Source: Beggiatoa alba B18LD (lineage in GTDB: Bacteria; Pseudomonadota; Gammaproteobacteria; Beggiatoales; Beggiatoaceae). From it: a stretch of 64,000 bases of DNA. Below are positions 16,298 to 26,746 of this stretch, piece by piece. The first letter of the stretch is position 1. Every line of letters starts with the position of its first letter. Location: assembly GCF_000245015.1 (NCBI RefSeq), contig NZ_JH600070.1, forward strand, positions 1,444,437 to 1,508,436, in the 5' to 3' direction. A program made the translations under genes and the position numbers. The notes beneath the pieces were generated by a model that searched no databases, was not told the DNA's origin, and was given only the letters and a program-made list of their open reading frames with translations.

Positions 16298-18427
16298 TTA
16301 GGCTTGTAGCAGTGTTTCAATTGCGTAATGTAATTTTTTTAAAGTCATGGGTTTACTGAGATAAAGATTTGCGCCAGAAGCTAAACAACGTTCTTCATCA
16401 CCTTTCATTGCCAGTGCAGTGACGACAATAATCGGTATTGTCTGAAATTCTTTACATTTTCTTAAACGTTCAATAGCGGTAATACCGTCCATATCAGGCA
16501 TTTGAATATCCATAATAATGATATCGGGGTGTGATTTTTCTGCTTTTTCTAAGGCTTCTATGCCTGTTTTTGCAATAATGACTTGATAGCCATGATTACT
16601 TAAATATTCAGCAATCACGAGCACATTATTTAAGTTATCTTCTGCGATGAGGACAGTTTGCGCGTTGCTTGTTTTTATATCGACGATGTCACTGTTTTCA
16701 ATATCATTAGAAGCACGAGTTGTTAAAGGGGGAGGCGGTGGCGTTTCTAGCATACTGTCGCGCCAGTTTAGGGTAAAACTAAAGCGACTGCCTTTGCCTT
16801 CTTCGCTTTCTACCGCAACGCTACCGCCGTGCAGGCTTGCAAGGCGTGAAACCATTGCAAGCCCTAATCCTGTTCCTTCATATTGTCGATTGAGTGATGC
16901 ATCTAGTTGTATAAAAGGCTTAAAGAGTCGGTCTAAGTTTTTATGTTTAATGCCGATACCTGTATCCCATACAGTAAATGTTAAGGTTTGCTGTTGTATA
17001 TTACTGAGAACTTCTAGCCCTATTTTTCCGCCTTTTTCAGTAAATTTAACCGCATTTGTTAGTAAATTGATAAGCATTTGCTTTATACGTCTTTCATCGG
17101 CATAAACAAATCGAGCTTTAGGGTCGCGGTAGTAATTAATTTGTAGTTGTTTTTTATGGGCTTGTTGGCGTATTAGTTGTAAACTAAGCTGGCAAATATT
17201 ATCAATACTAACGTTATCAAATTGTAATTCAAATAAACCTGTCTCAATTTTAGAAAGGTCTAAAATATCATTAATTAAGCTTAATAAATGTTGTCCACTA
17301 TTGTTGATAACTTGTAAATAGCGCAGTTGTTTTTCATTTAATACGCCGAATATGCCTTCTTGTAAGGATTCAGTGAGTCCTAAAATAGAGTTTAAAGGCG
17401 TGCGTAGCTCATGGCTCATGTTTGCCAGAAATTCGTCTTTTAAATGGACTGCCGCTTCTAGGGCAATGTTTAAATTAGCTAATTCTTCAGAGCGTTGTCT
17501 TAAAGATTCTTCCATTTGTTTGCGCATTGTAATGTCGACAATAATGCTTAATCGGCATTGTACTTCGCCTTGTTCATCATACATTAACTTAGTGGTTATA
17601 CTTCCCCAGATAATCTCCCCTGTTTTAGTAATATACCGTTTTTCATAGGTTTGCGTTTCTGTATTTAAGGGCTTTTGACGTAGAAGTAATTGTTTTTCGA
17701 TATCATCAGAATGGGTAAAGAGCACATTATTTTTTCCCAAAACCTCCATTTCAGTGTATCCAATCATGTTACAAAATGCTTGATTTACCTTGATAAAATT
17801 ACCATTAATATCGGTTAACGCGATACCGACAGGGGAGAATTCGACAATTTCACGAAAGCGTGTTTCACTTTTTCTTAAGGCTTTTTCGGCTTGTTGGTAT
17901 TTGACTAAAAGTGGGGTAAGTCTTGCGACATCTTGATTCGTTTTTTGTCCACGAGCTGGCGGGTTTATTTGTGTAAGTGTAAGTAACAACATCGCACCAA
18001 AGGCTTTACCTGATTCAATGGTGATATTTACGTAGCCATCAATATGCGCACCCAGAAAACGCTTAATTTGCCATTCTTTTACTTGTGCTTGTGCAACTTC
18101 GTCTAGCTTTTGCCGTTCACTTTCCAAATGGGGGATAAGCGTAAAAAGCGGTTGATGCAGAAGTTGAGTATCTTTCTTGTTTAATAACAAGGCAAACATA
18201 TCATTGTGATGAGTTAACATTAATGTTTCGTCTAATAGGGCATAACCAATTTGTTGCCGCTCTAAAATATGTAAGGCTAGCTCATTGATAATATTGATAG
18301 TTGGCTGACGACAAGAAAACATCCGTTTTATCCTAAGATAAAGAGTTGATATAACATTTTCATGTTCATGATGAAAAGTATTTACTGGCTTATGTAGTTG
18401 ATGAGGTAAGTGACGAGGCATACACAA
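16298..18427 (-). CDS. Hybrid sensor histidine kinase / response regulator (PAS-HisKA-HATPase-REC), 709 aa
   Basis: The N-terminal 180 residues contain a weak PAS-like region (ILERQQIGYALLDETLMLTH). A clear PAS/PAC domain follows (about 185-310; FSPVGIALTDINGNFI). The dimerisation domain has His339 (FLANMSHELRTPLN), the ATPase has DTGIGI and GTGLGL, and the receiver has Asp640 in IIMDIQMPDMDG and Lys in SKPM. No membrane segment is seen. Starts at ATG 18421 or further in (MFSCRQP) are possible, since the first 40 residues look atypical. It is a distant paralogue of 8283-10478. Confidence 0.9.
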   Translation of the reverse strand: MCMPRHLPHQLHKPVNTFHHEHENVISTLYLRIKRMFSCRQPTINIINELALHILERQQIGYALLDETLMLTHHNDMFALLLNKKDTQLLHQPLFTLIPHLESERQKLDEVAQAQVKEWQIKRFLGAHIDGYVNITIESGKAFGAMLLLTLTQINPPARGQKTNQDVARLTPLLVKYQQAEKALRKSETRFREIVEFSPVGIALTDINGNFIKVNQAFCNMIGYTEMEVLGKNNVLFTHSDDIEKQLLLRQKPLNTETQTYEKRYITKTGEIIWGSITTKLMYDEQGEVQCRLSIIVDITMRKQMEESLRQRSEELANLNIALEAAVHLKDEFLANMSHELRTPLNSILGLTESLQEGIFGVLNEKQLRYLQVINNSGQHLLSLINDILDLSKIETGLFELQFDNVSIDNICQLSLQLIRQQAHKKQLQINYYRDPKARFVYADERRIKQMLINLLTNAVKFTEKGGKIGLEVLSNIQQQTLTFTVWDTGIGIKHKNLDRLFKPFIQLDASLNRQYEGTGLGLAMVSRLASLHGGSVAVESEEGKGSRFSFTLNWRDSMLETPPPPPLTTRASNDIENSDIVDIKTSNAQTVLIAEDNLNNVLVIAEYLSNHGYQVIIAKTGIEALEKAEKSHPDIIIMDIQMPDMDGITAIERLRKCKEFQTIPIIVVTALAMKGDEERCLASGANLYLSKPMTLKKLHYAIETLLQA

Positions 18428-18510
18428 GTATTCTTTAACTTAAGCGTTTATGCAAAATCCAATCATCTTTTAAGTGACAGAGGACTGGATTTTTATGAGT
18501 TGTTTACAAG

Positions 18511-19158
18511 TTAATCAATACCATACATAGCACGATAGGCTTGAATAGCGGTTATTGTTTCAGTTTGATTAGGTTGTTCTTGTAGGTATGTCATCAACTC
18601 TTTTAGCGTCACAATGCTTAAAACCCGTGTCTGATAACTTTGTTCAACTTCTTGAATTGCTGATAATGTACCTTGTCCCCGTTCTTGACGATTTAAAGAA
18701 ATCACTACCCCCGCCAGTTGCGCACCTGCGGTTTGAATGATTTGCATCGATTCACGAATCGCTGTACCTGCGCTAATCACATCATCAATTAATAACACCC
18801 GACCTTGTAACGGTGCACCGACAATTGTCCCGCCTTCGCCGTGGTCTTTCGCCTCTTTCCGATTAAAGGCAAAGGGGAAATCGCGTTGATAATGGTCAGC
18901 AAGCGCGATACTGGTTGCAACAACCAGCGGAATGCCTTTATAGGCAGGTCCAAACAGCATGTCGAATTCAATGCCCGATTGTTGAATCGTTGCGGCGTAA
19001 TAACGTCCTAATTGCGCCATCGCGCTACCTGTGTTGAATAAGCCCGCGTTAAAAAAATACGGACTTTGTCGCCCTGACTTTAAGGTAAAATTGCCAAAGC
19101 GTAACACTTGACGTTGAATCGCAAAGTCTAAAAATTCTTGTTGATAACTCTGTAACAT
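18511..19158 (-). CDS. pyrE: Orotate phosphoribosyltransferase PyrE
   Basis: It converts orotate and PRPP to OMP in pyrimidine synthesis. Family signatures are [18 protein letters not shown] near the N-terminus, the mobile-loop [11 protein letters not shown], and the PRPP-binding [13 protein letters not shown]. The length of 215 aa is normal. It is monocistronic and divergent from tkt across a 244-bp gap. Confidence 0.95.
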   Translation of the reverse strand: MLQSYQQEFLDFAIQRQVLRFGNFTLKSGRQSPYFFNAGLFNTGSAMAQLGRYYAATIQQSGIEFDMLFGPAYKGIPLVVATSIALADHYQRDFPFAFNRKEAKDHGEGGTIVGAPLQGRVLLIDDVISAGTAIRESMQIIQTAGAQLAGVVISLNRQERGQGTLSAIQEVEQSYQTRVLSIVTLKELMTYLQEQPNQTETITAIQAYRAMYGID

Positions 19159-19402
19159 TTGGGAAATAGAAAATAGGTGGGTAAAATGGAGCGCGAATTT
19201 TATTCGCCCGATTTTTGTTAATAAACAATACAGATTATTTCATAAAATCCCCATGTAAATCTGCTCTAATAATCAGAACTTTTACTTTTATATAAAAATT
19301 ATTTATATATTGATGATTAATCATAAATAAGAGAGAATAGACTGCAAATGATTTTAAAAAACTGTCGTTTTAACCTAAGTCCCATTCAAGGGGGGGAATT
19401 CA

Positions 19403-21394
19403 ATGCCTACACGTAGAGAACTTGCCAACGCCATCCGTGTGTTGAGTATGGACGCTATCCAAAAAGCCAACTCAGGACATCCCGGTGCGCCGATGGGCAT
19501 GGCTGACATTGCCGAAGTGTTGTGGAATGACTACTTACAACACAATCCAGTCAATCCACAATGGTCTAACCGTGACCGCTTTATCTTATCTAACGGTCAT
19601 GGCTCTATGTTGCTGTATTCTCTACTGCATTTATCGGGCTATGATTTACCCCTTGATGAAATTAAACGCTTTCGTCAATTACACTCAAAAACCCCAGGGC
19701 ATCCTGAATATGGCTATACCGCAGGCGTAGAAACCACCACAGGCCCATTAGGACAAGGGATTACCAACGCAGTTGGGATGGCAATTGCAGAAAAAACCTT
19801 AGCGGGACAATTTAACCGCGAAGGCTTCCCCCTTGTTGACCACTACACCTATGTATTTTTAGGCGATGGTTGCATGATGGAAGGGATTTCGCATGAAGCC
19901 TGCTCGCTGGCTGGAACGTTAAAACTCGGTAAACTTATTGCTTTCTATGATGATAATGGTATTTCTATTGATGGTGAAGTCGAGGGCTGGTTTACCGATG
20001 ACACCCCAAAACGCTTTGAAGCCTATCATTGGCATGTGATTCCTAATGTTGATGGACACGATGCAACCGCGATTAAACAAGCGATTGAACAAGCCCGTGC
20101 TGTCAAAGATAAACCCAGCTTAATTTGCTGTAAAACTATCATCGGTTACGGTGCACCAAATAAGCAAGGCAAAGAAGAATGTCACGGCTCGCCCTTAGGT
20201 GACAAAGAAATTGCCTTAGCCCGCGAACAATTAGGCTGGACAGCCCCCGCCTTTGAAATTCCTGCCGATATTTATGCTGGATGGGATGCAAAAACCAAAG
20301 GCGAACAAGCCGAACAATCATGGCAAGCCTTATTCCAAGCCTATCAAAAAGCTTACCCCGAATTAGCCCAAGCATTTACACGCCGAATGGCAAAACAATT
20401 GCCGAAAGACTGGGCGAGTAAATCCGCTGAATTTATTGCCAATGTCAATCAAAAAGCGGAAACCATTGCATCGCGGAAAGCCTCACAAAATGCAATCGGC
20501 GGTTACGCGCCCGTTTTACCCGAATTAATTGGCGGTTCTGCTGACCTTGCGGCCTCTAACTTGACTTTATGGTCAGGCAGTAAAGGCATACAAGAACATA
20601 CCGACGGCAACTATATTTATTATGGCGTGCGTGAATTCGCCATGGCAGCGATTGCCAACGGTATCAGTTTACACGGTGGCTTTATTCCTTACTGCTCGAC
20701 CTTCTTAATGTTTTCTGAATATGCCCGCAATGCTTTGCGCATGGCAGCCTTGATGAAAGCGCGTAATATTTTCGTCTTTACCCATGATTCTATTGGCTTA
20801 GGCGAAGATGGCCCAACGCATCAATGTGTCGAGCAAACTGCAACCCTGCGCATGATTCCGCGCATGTCCGTGTGGCGACCCTGCGACGCAGTTGAATCTG
20901 CGATTGCGTGGAAATTAGCGATTGAGCGCGAACACGCACCCAGTTGTTTAATTTTTTCACGGCAAAATTTACCGCATCAAGCCCGCACCGCTGAACAATT
21001 ACAAGCTGTTGAACGGGGTGGTTATACGCTATTAGACTGCACGGGTATGCCTGAAGCCATTATTATCGCTACAGGTTCAGAAATCGGCATTGCGATGGAT
21101 GCAGGTAAACAATTGCAAGCGAAAGGGAAAGCGGTGCGCGTGGTTTCTATGCCTTCAACGGATACCTTTGACCAACAAAGCCCTGAATATCGTGAATCTG
21201 TTTTACCTGCAAGCGTAAGCAAACGGGTAGCGGTTGAAGCGGGTGTAACCGCAGGCTGGTTTAAATACGTTGGTTTGGCAGGCAAAGTAATTGGTTTAGA
21301 TACTTTCGGTGAATCCGCACCCGGTGGTGAACTGATGAAATATTTCGGCTTTACCACTGAGAATGTGATGCAAACGGTGGAATCGCTTCTATAA
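19403..21394 (+). CDS. tkt: Transketolase
   Basis: This thiamine-diphosphate enzyme transfers two-carbon units in the pentose phosphate and Calvin pathways. It has the N-terminal [11 protein letters not shown], the ThDP/Mg motif [14 protein letters not shown], the pyrimidine-domain [15 protein letters not shown], and [15 protein letters not shown]. The length of 663 aa is standard. A strong GGGGGG precedes the ATG by six bases. Lying 0.6 kb before gap, it belongs to a carbon-metabolism cluster, with terminators between the genes suggesting separate transcripts. Confidence 0.96.
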   Translation: MPTRRELANAIRVLSMDAIQKANSGHPGAPMGMADIAEVLWNDYLQHNPVNPQWSNRDRFILSNGHGSMLLYSLLHLSGYDLPLDEIKRFRQLHSKTPGHPEYGYTAGVETTTGPLGQGITNAVGMAIAEKTLAGQFNREGFPLVDHYTYVFLGDGCMMEGISHEACSLAGTLKLGKLIAFYDDNGISIDGEVEGWFTDDTPKRFEAYHWHVIPNVDGHDATAIKQAIEQARAVKDKPSLICCKTIIGYGAPNKQGKEECHGSPLGDKEIALAREQLGWTAPAFEIPADIYAGWDAKTKGEQAEQSWQALFQAYQKAYPELAQAFTRRMAKQLPKDWASKSAEFIANVNQKAETIASRKASQNAIGGYAPVLPELIGGSADLAASNLTLWSGSKGIQEHTDGNYIYYGVREFAMAAIANGISLHGGFIPYCSTFLMFSEYARNALRMAALMKARNIFVFTHDSIGLGEDGPTHQCVEQTATLRMIPRMSVWRPCDAVESAIAWKLAIEREHAPSCLIFSRQNLPHQARTAEQLQAVERGGYTLLDCTGMPEAIIIATGSEIGIAMDAGKQLQAKGKAVRVVSMPSTDTFDQQSPEYRESVLPASVSKRVAVEAGVTAGWFKYVGLAGKVIGLDTFGESAPGGELMKYFGFTTENVMQTVESLL

Positions 21395-21410
21395 TTTGAA
21401 ATGATTTTAG

Positions 21411-21439
21411 ACCCTGCTTGTTTTTACAAGTGGGGTTTT
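21411..21439 (+). terminator. Likely intrinsic terminator of tkt
   Basis: A 10-bp stem ACCCTGCTTG / CAAGTGGGGT (with two G-T pairs) has a 6-base loop, followed by a short T run (TTT). It begins 17 bases after the tkt stop. Confidence 0.6.
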
Positions 21440-21475
21440 AAAGTCTGATGTCATATAAAGAATGTAATTACTTTA

Positions 21476-21712
21476 ATGCCTATTCACGCTGAATTGACAA
21501 CCCAAGAAGCCGCTGAACTATTAAATGTCAGTCGCCCCTATTTAGTCAGCCTATTAGAAAAAGGAGAAATCCCTTTTCATAAAATTGGCTCACATCGTCG
21601 TGTTTTAGCAAAGGACATCATTGAATATAAAAAAAACCTACAAGCTAAACGTTTAGAAACGCTTAACGAACTTACAGCCCTTTCACAAACGCTAGGGATG
21701 GGATATGAATAA
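21476..21712 (+). CDS. Excisionase-type helix-turn-helix protein (orphan antitoxin-like), 78 aa
   Basis: LTTQEAAELLNVSRPYLVSLLEKGEIPFHKIGSHRR is the MerR/excisionase-type DNA-binding fold, with a C-terminal extension ending TLGMGYE. Such proteins usually precede a PIN-domain toxin gene as antitoxin. Here the following 326 bases hold no toxin-like frame, so it is either an orphan antitoxin or a stand-alone regulator. No strong ribosome-binding site is visible before the ATG. Confidence 0.75.
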   Translation: MPIHAELTTQEAAELLNVSRPYLVSLLEKGEIPFHKIGSHRRVLAKDIIEYKKNLQAKRLETLNELTALSQTLGMGYE

Positions 21713-22038
21713 TATTCATATTTTCATTAAATTATAATGGAATCCCTCTATATCCCGCGTCATTTTGAAAATAGTTGTAATTTAATGGATAAATATATAG
21801 CTGTGGAATATTCATGAATAGCTTATCTTTAATTTAAAGAATTTTTTACTTACTTTATAAACGATAAAAACAATCTTTCTGTTTCAAAACTAGCGGAATA
21901 TATAGATTTTATTTAAAAAATTAATTTAATGCTTTTCTTGGGAAAAAGCGACTTGATTAAAACGCTTTTTATCCTATTTAGACCCCCCACAAAAAAAGCT
22001 ACAATAAACATTTTTTCTCTACACAGGGAGCGAATTCA
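21713..22038. other. Intergenic region upstream of gap
   Basis: These 326 AT-rich bases have no recognisable ORF, repeat-family copy or toxin remnant. The last 60 bases (TACAAT at about 21999-22004, then AGGGAGCG before the ATG) probably hold the gap promoter and ribosome-binding site, but no clear -35 box could be assigned. Confidence 0.4.
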
Positions 22039-23052
22039 ATGACAATTAAAGTTGCAATCAATGGCTATGGTCGTATTGGACGTAACGTGTTACGGGCATT
22101 GTATGAAGCAGGACGGACGAACGAGATTCAAATCGTTGCCGTTAACGACTTAGGCGATGCTGAAACCAATGCGCACTTAACCCGCTACGATACCGCACAC
22201 GGTCGTTTTAACGGCACAGTCGCAGTCGAAGGCGAGTACATGGTCATTAACGGCGACAAAATCCGCGTATTTGCCGAGCGCGACCCCAGCAAATTGCCTT
22301 GGGCAGAGTTAGGCGTTGATGTGGTTTATGAATGCACGGGCTTATTTACCAGTAAAGCCAAAGCGGGCGCACATTTAGCTGGTGGTGCGAAAAAAGTCAT
22401 TATTTCCGCACCTGGTGAAAAAGATGTAGATGCAACTGTGGTTTATGGGGTTAATCATGCTGTCCTCAAAGCTAGCGATACCGTTATTTCTAATGCGTCT
22501 TGTACCACTAACTGTCTCGCCCCCTTAGTCAAGCCTTTACACGATAAAATCGGGGTGTTACATGGTTTAATGACCACGGTTCACGCTTACACCAATGACC
22601 AAGTGTTAACCGATGTCTTTCATAAAGATTTACGTCGCGCCCGTTCTGCAACGATGTCCATGATTCCCACTAAAACAGGGGCAGCCGCTGCCGTTGGGTT
22701 AGTGTTGCCTGAATTAAATGGCAAATTAGATGGTTTCTCAATCCGTGTGCCAACGATTAATGTGTCTGTGGTCGATTTAACCTTCGTGGCTAAACGTGCC
22801 ACAACTAAAGATGAAATCACGCAAATTTTAACCGAAGCATCACAAGGTGAACTGAAAGGGATTTTAGCGATTAATCACGCGCCTTTAGTGTCTGTGGATT
22901 TCAATCATAATCCTGTCTCTTCTACCTATGACGCAACACAAACTAAAGTCATCGATGGCACGTTAGTGAAAGTTTTATCTTGGTATGACAATGAATGGGG
23001 TTTCTCTAATCGTATGTTAGACACGACTCTTGCCTTAATGAATGCGAAGTAA
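22039..23052 (+). CDS. gap: Glyceraldehyde-3-phosphate dehydrogenase, type I
   Basis: It oxidatively phosphorylates glyceraldehyde-3-phosphate with NAD, or runs in reverse in the Calvin cycle. It has the N-terminal Rossmann [12 protein letters not shown], catalytic Cys155 in [13 protein letters not shown], and [12 protein letters not shown] near the C-terminus. The length of 337 aa is standard. AGGGAGCG precedes the ATG. It is flanked by its own terminator. Confidence 0.96.
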   Translation: MTIKVAINGYGRIGRNVLRALYEAGRTNEIQIVAVNDLGDAETNAHLTRYDTAHGRFNGTVAVEGEYMVINGDKIRVFAERDPSKLPWAELGVDVVYECTGLFTSKAKAGAHLAGGAKKVIISAPGEKDVDATVVYGVNHAVLKASDTVISNASCTTNCLAPLVKPLHDKIGVLHGLMTTVHAYTNDQVLTDVFHKDLRRARSATMSMIPTKTGAAAAVGLVLPELNGKLDGFSIRVPTINVSVVDLTFVAKRATTKDEITQILTEASQGELKGILAINHAPLVSVDFNHNPVSSTYDATQTKVIDGTLVKVLSWYDNEWGFSNRMLDTTLALMNAK

Positions 23053-23063
23053 GCTACTGAATA

Positions 23064-23094
23064 GATAAGGGTGAATGGATACACCCTTGTCTTT
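23064..23094 (+). terminator. Intrinsic terminator of gap
   Basis: Stem GATAAGGGTG (23064-23073) pairs with CACCCTTGTC (23082-23091) with one G-T pair, then TTT. It lies 11 bases after the stop codon. Confidence 0.65.
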
Positions 23095-23191
23095 AATTCC
23101 TTGTTCAATTATCTGTCTGCTGACAAGATAGCAATTGAAAAAACCTTGTTGAAAAAAGATAATTATCTCCCCGTTTTTTCTTCATTCAGGT

Positions 23192-24379
23192 GTGTCACGC
23201 AAAATGCAATTATCTGACCGAGTACAAGCAATCAAACCCTCACCCACGTTAGCCGTTACCAAACGTGCTAATGAAATGAAAGCCGCAGGACATGATATTG
23301 TCGGCTTAGGCGCAGGTGAACCCGATTTCGATACCCCCCAACATATTAAAGATGCCGCTATCGTTGCATTAAATAAGGGGTTGACTAAATACACGGCGGT
23401 TGATGGTACACCCTCTTTAAAGAAAGCCATTGTTGATAAATTTGCGCGTGAGAATGGCTTAACTTATACCGCAAAACAGGTTTTAGTCTCTTGTGGCGGT
23501 AAGCAAAGTTTTTACAATCTCGCTCAAGCGATGTTAAATGATGGCGATGAAGTCATTATTCCCGCACCTTATTGGGTTTCTTATCCTGATATGGTGATTT
23601 TAGCGGGTGGAACACCTGTAATTGTGAGCGCGGGCATCGAGCAACATTTTAAAATTACCCCTGCGCAGTTAGAAGCCGCAATTACGCCGAAAACGCAGTT
23701 ATTTGTGATTAATAGCCCGTCTAATCCAACAGGTTCACATTACACGCCTGATGAATTAAGCGCGTTAGCCGAAGTGTTACGGAAACATCCGCACGTATTC
23801 ATCGCTACTGATGATATGTATGAGCATATTCTGTGGGAACATTTACCCTTTAAGAATATTTTAAATGTCGCGCCTGATTTGTATGAGCGCACCATTGTTT
23901 TAAATGGGGTTTCTAAAGCCTATTCTATGACGGGTTGGCGGATTGGTTATGCAGCGGGTCCTGTGAAGTTGATTGAAGCGATGACTAATATTCAATCGCA
24001 ATCAACCTCTAATCCGACCTCTATTTCTCAATATGCGGCGGAAGCAGGGATTAATGGCGATACGACTTTTATTCAAGAAATGGTTAAAGTCTTTAAAGAA
24101 CGCCATGATTTCGTCTTAGCTGAATTATTGAAAATTGAAGGCGTTCAATGTGAAGCCTCTCAAGGCACTTTCTACATTTTCCCCAGTTTTCAAGGCGTGA
24201 TTGCGCGTAAAGGCATGAAAAACGATTTAGAACTCAGTGAGTTTTTAATCGAGAAAGCTGGCGTTGCGTTAGTGCCTGGTTCTGCTTTTGGGGCTGAGGG
24301 TTATGTGCGTTTATCTTTCGCAACCAGCATGGATAATCTGAAAAAAGCGTTGGAAAGAATGCAAGCCGCGTTAAAATAA
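23192..24379 (+). CDS. aspC: Aspartate aminotransferase (class I PLP aminotransferase)
   Basis: It transfers the amino group between aspartate and 2-oxoglutarate. Typical features are SDRVQAIKPSPTLAVT at the start, GLGAGEPDFDTP, NSPSNPTG, and the PLP lysine in NGVSKAYSMTGWRIGY. This is the prokaryotic 395-aa subgroup. The given start is GTG; an in-frame ATG at 23204 (MQLSDRV) is an equally good alternative. A perfect 12-bp-stem terminator follows the gene. Confidence 0.92.
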   Translation: MSRKMQLSDRVQAIKPSPTLAVTKRANEMKAAGHDIVGLGAGEPDFDTPQHIKDAAIVALNKGLTKYTAVDGTPSLKKAIVDKFARENGLTYTAKQVLVSCGGKQSFYNLAQAMLNDGDEVIIPAPYWVSYPDMVILAGGTPVIVSAGIEQHFKITPAQLEAAITPKTQLFVINSPSNPTGSHYTPDELSALAEVLRKHPHVFIATDDMYEHILWEHLPFKNILNVAPDLYERTIVLNGVSKAYSMTGWRIGYAAGPVKLIEAMTNIQSQSTSNPTSISQYAAEAGINGDTTFIQEMVKVFKERHDFVLAELLKIEGVQCEASQGTFYIFPSFQGVIARKGMKNDLELSEFLIEKAGVALVPGSAFGAEGYVRLSFATSMDNLKKALERMQAALK

Positions 24380-24400
24380 GCGTGATGAGTTGATATTAAA

Positions 24401-24437
24401 AAACCTAGCAGACATGGGTATCTGCTAGGTTTTTTTA
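24401..24437 (+). terminator. Intrinsic terminator of aspC, built on the CCTAGCAG palindrome
   Basis: A perfect 12-bp stem, AAACCTAGCAGA (24401-24412) with TCTGCTAGGTTT (24421-24432), has an 8-base loop and then a T run. The stem core is the same CCTAGCAG sequence as the hairpin carried by the family 1 MITEs. Confidence 0.88.
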
Positions 24438-24451
24438 TGTCTGCGATGTCT

Positions 24452-24528
24452 TATAGTAACCGTACTATAAAACGACACGAAGGACTGGCAGTCCTAAATT
24501 TGAACTACTTTATGGTAAGTTTACTATA
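24452..24528. repeat. Palindromic repeat family 3, copy 2 (77 bp)
   Basis: It begins TATAGTAACCGTACTATAAA and ends TTTATGGTAAGTTTACTATA, which are inverted repeats with about three mismatches. In the middle is GGACTGGCAGTCC. It ends one base before the stop codon of the minus-strand 738-aa gene. Copy 1 is at 3984-4054. Confidence 0.75.
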
Positions 24529-24529
24529 A

Positions 24530-26746
24530 TTATTGTGCATCGGTTGCAGGTTGGCAGGCTTCTGGGAGTAGGCTTGTATCTATCTCATCTGCTTCACATT
24601 TCCAAAAATAACCTTCAGTATCATACGTTAAAAATAACGCGCCTGTAATGCCTGAATCTTCTTTGAAGTAAATCCCATAACCGCTACCGTTTTCCAGTAG
24701 TTCAATATTCGCAACATATTGTCCTTCTGTGTTTATGCCGATTTCTGCGATGGTGGGTAGTTTGCCTTGACTAAAATAGCCTTCTTCAGCAGCGACTTTT
24801 AAAGGCGTTATTAATTGAATCGCTTCTGCAATTGCTGGGGATGATGTTGTTGCCGTTGATTCCTCATCATCGTCACCGCTATAACTTTCTGAATCTTGTT
24901 CGAAAGTCCCCGTATTTGCTGCTTCTTCCAGACGGTTCAGATAATCGGTGTAAGCAGGAATCGCTACAGCAGCAAGAATGCCAATGGCGGCAACGCCAAT
25001 AAATCCAGCACTATCATTGAGTCCAAAGAATAAATCTAAGGGACTATTTTCAAAGGTCATTGTTAAGCCAATTTGAGATTCTGCCATGTCGATTTGTAAG
25101 GCATAAGTCCCTTCTGTGGGGAAGTTTAAAGCGTAAGCATTGGGTAATGCGAATAAATCCACTGGAGTGCTTGAAAAATCTCCCATCATATTAATGAGTT
25201 GCAAGTAAGCATAATAGATATAACGCGGTGTTCCATTTAAGCTGCCAGAGAATGATAGTAATGTCCCTGAGACATTTAAACGATGGCGTTCAGTCAGCCA
25301 AGCTTGTAAGGTGATTTTTTTGGGATTTTGTTCACGGTCAATAAGACTTTGTGGCACTTCACCAAGGATTAAAAAGCCATTTTCTTCAACCCAGTAATAA
25401 TGGGCGTTGACTTTTTCAAACAGGGATAACAGCAACTTTTCCATGTCGTCGGTACTGTCAGGGTATTCATCGGCTAATTGTTTTGTCCACGCCCAGCCCA
25501 CGATGTTAGGAACAGCTAAATGATGATAAGTTTTGCCACCAATATCACGGGTTTCATAGGTGAGTTTATATTTATCAATCAAGTGTTTTAGCACGGTTTG
25601 CCAGTTTTCAGCGTTACGAATTCGCAGGGCTAAAAATTGTCCTGCATCATCCATAAAAATGCCAATTTCTCCGCCAAAAGTCTCTAAAACGGTTCTTAAA
25701 TCAAGTCCAATGTTTTCTTTAAAGACTTTTTCAGCTTCAGCTAATTCAGCGAGTTGTTCTTCATTTTTGGTGACTTGCCAATATTTTTCTAGGTTTTGCC
25801 ACATTTCCAATAGGGGTAAATTAATCGTTGCCGCTAAGGTTGCACGTCCTGTTAAATTAACAGGGAATTCATTGTGTAAAGCGGGCAAATAGCTTAAATA
25901 ACCTGTTTTGGGAATATCTGCTAATAAACCTAACCGTCCTTTGCCATTACTCACGCCCCAGCCAAATGCAAAAGCTCGCATGGATAATAAGCCCCACTCT
26001 TTATACATCGCTAATTCTTCAGGCGGGAGCATGTTTTGTAATAAAGGCAGGAGGGCTTCTGTATTTGTCCAGTAAAACAAGCCTTGCCCACTGCTATCAA
26101 TCTGATTTTCTAGGGCATACATCGGATGATTAGGCGTTGCTTGTAATTGGCTTAACTGTTTTTTCAGTGCGTCTGTGTTAACACTAACACCTGTGCCGAT
26201 ATATAGCGTCAGGCGTTTTTGGGTTTTGTCAAAATAAGAGGCAACAGAGAAAGGATTAATCACCATTAATCCATAGCCATCGGCAGAGAGTGGCGTTACA
26301 ACTTTTAAATCTGGGGCTTTACTCGTCAAACTGTTAAAAACGGCATTGACTTCTTCAGGTGTCGTTGTAGTCAGTTGTGTAGTAATGATGAGTTTAAAAT
26401 CATCGGGTTTTGAACTACCAGCAGGATAAATAAATGCGGCTTCTATGGGAGAATGAACGCGAGTTAAGAGGGTTTCTACCGCTTTATCATTAATAAAGGG
26501 TTGAATCAGGTTAGCGTAAACCCCTTGTTGTAATGACAATATTTGTTGTGTATGGGCTTCATGGCTCTGCGCATCATTTAAAACGCTTCCTTTTGGTGCA
26601 GAGAAAAATCCCCATAGGTTCGGAACGCGAATATACGCGATAGTATCAGTAGGTAGGGTTGTGCGCAGTGTGGGCGGGTCAGAAATGGTGGTTGCATAAC
26701 TAAACGGCAACCATATACATAACAAAATGAAAGAAACTTTTTTCAT
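24530..26746 (-). CDS. Large secreted protein with an internal pilin-like hydrophobic helix, 738 aa
   Basis: A signal peptide (MKKVSFILLCIWLPFSYA) precedes TLRTTLPTDTIAYIRVPN, an opening resembling exported DUF3352-type proteins of unknown function. The long central region has no recognised catalytic motif. At about residues 580-605, GVAAIGILAAVAIPAYTDYLNR looks strikingly like the N-terminal helix of type IV pilins. It is followed by an acidic Ser/Glu-rich linker and a small C-terminal domain with two cysteines (FWKCEADEI...EACQP) like a pilin disulfide loop. The last 150 residues therefore resemble a pilin-like module fused to an exported domain. The function is unknown. Confidence 0.75.
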   Translation of the reverse strand: MKKVSFILLCIWLPFSYATTISDPPTLRTTLPTDTIAYIRVPNLWGFFSAPKGSVLNDAQSHEAHTQQILSLQQGVYANLIQPFINDKAVETLLTRVHSPIEAAFIYPAGSSKPDDFKLIITTQLTTTTPEEVNAVFNSLTSKAPDLKVVTPLSADGYGLMVINPFSVASYFDKTQKRLTLYIGTGVSVNTDALKKQLSQLQATPNHPMYALENQIDSSGQGLFYWTNTEALLPLLQNMLPPEELAMYKEWGLLSMRAFAFGWGVSNGKGRLGLLADIPKTGYLSYLPALHNEFPVNLTGRATLAATINLPLLEMWQNLEKYWQVTKNEEQLAELAEAEKVFKENIGLDLRTVLETFGGEIGIFMDDAGQFLALRIRNAENWQTVLKHLIDKYKLTYETRDIGGKTYHHLAVPNIVGWAWTKQLADEYPDSTDDMEKLLLSLFEKVNAHYYWVEENGFLILGEVPQSLIDREQNPKKITLQAWLTERHRLNVSGTLLSFSGSLNGTPRYIYYAYLQLINMMGDFSSTPVDLFALPNAYALNFPTEGTYALQIDMAESQIGLTMTFENSPLDLFFGLNDSAGFIGVAAIGILAAVAIPAYTDYLNRLEEAANTGTFEQDSESYSGDDDEESTATTSSPAIAEAIQLITPLKVAAEEGYFSQGKLPTIAEIGINTEGQYVANIELLENGSGYGIYFKEDSGITGALFLTYDTEGYFWKCEADEIDTSLLPEACQPATDAQ

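Noticed and set aside
16647-17105. 152-aa plus-strand open frame
   Set aside because: Antisense to the receiver/ATPase part of a well-supported hybrid kinase, with no ribosome-binding site or recognisable domain.
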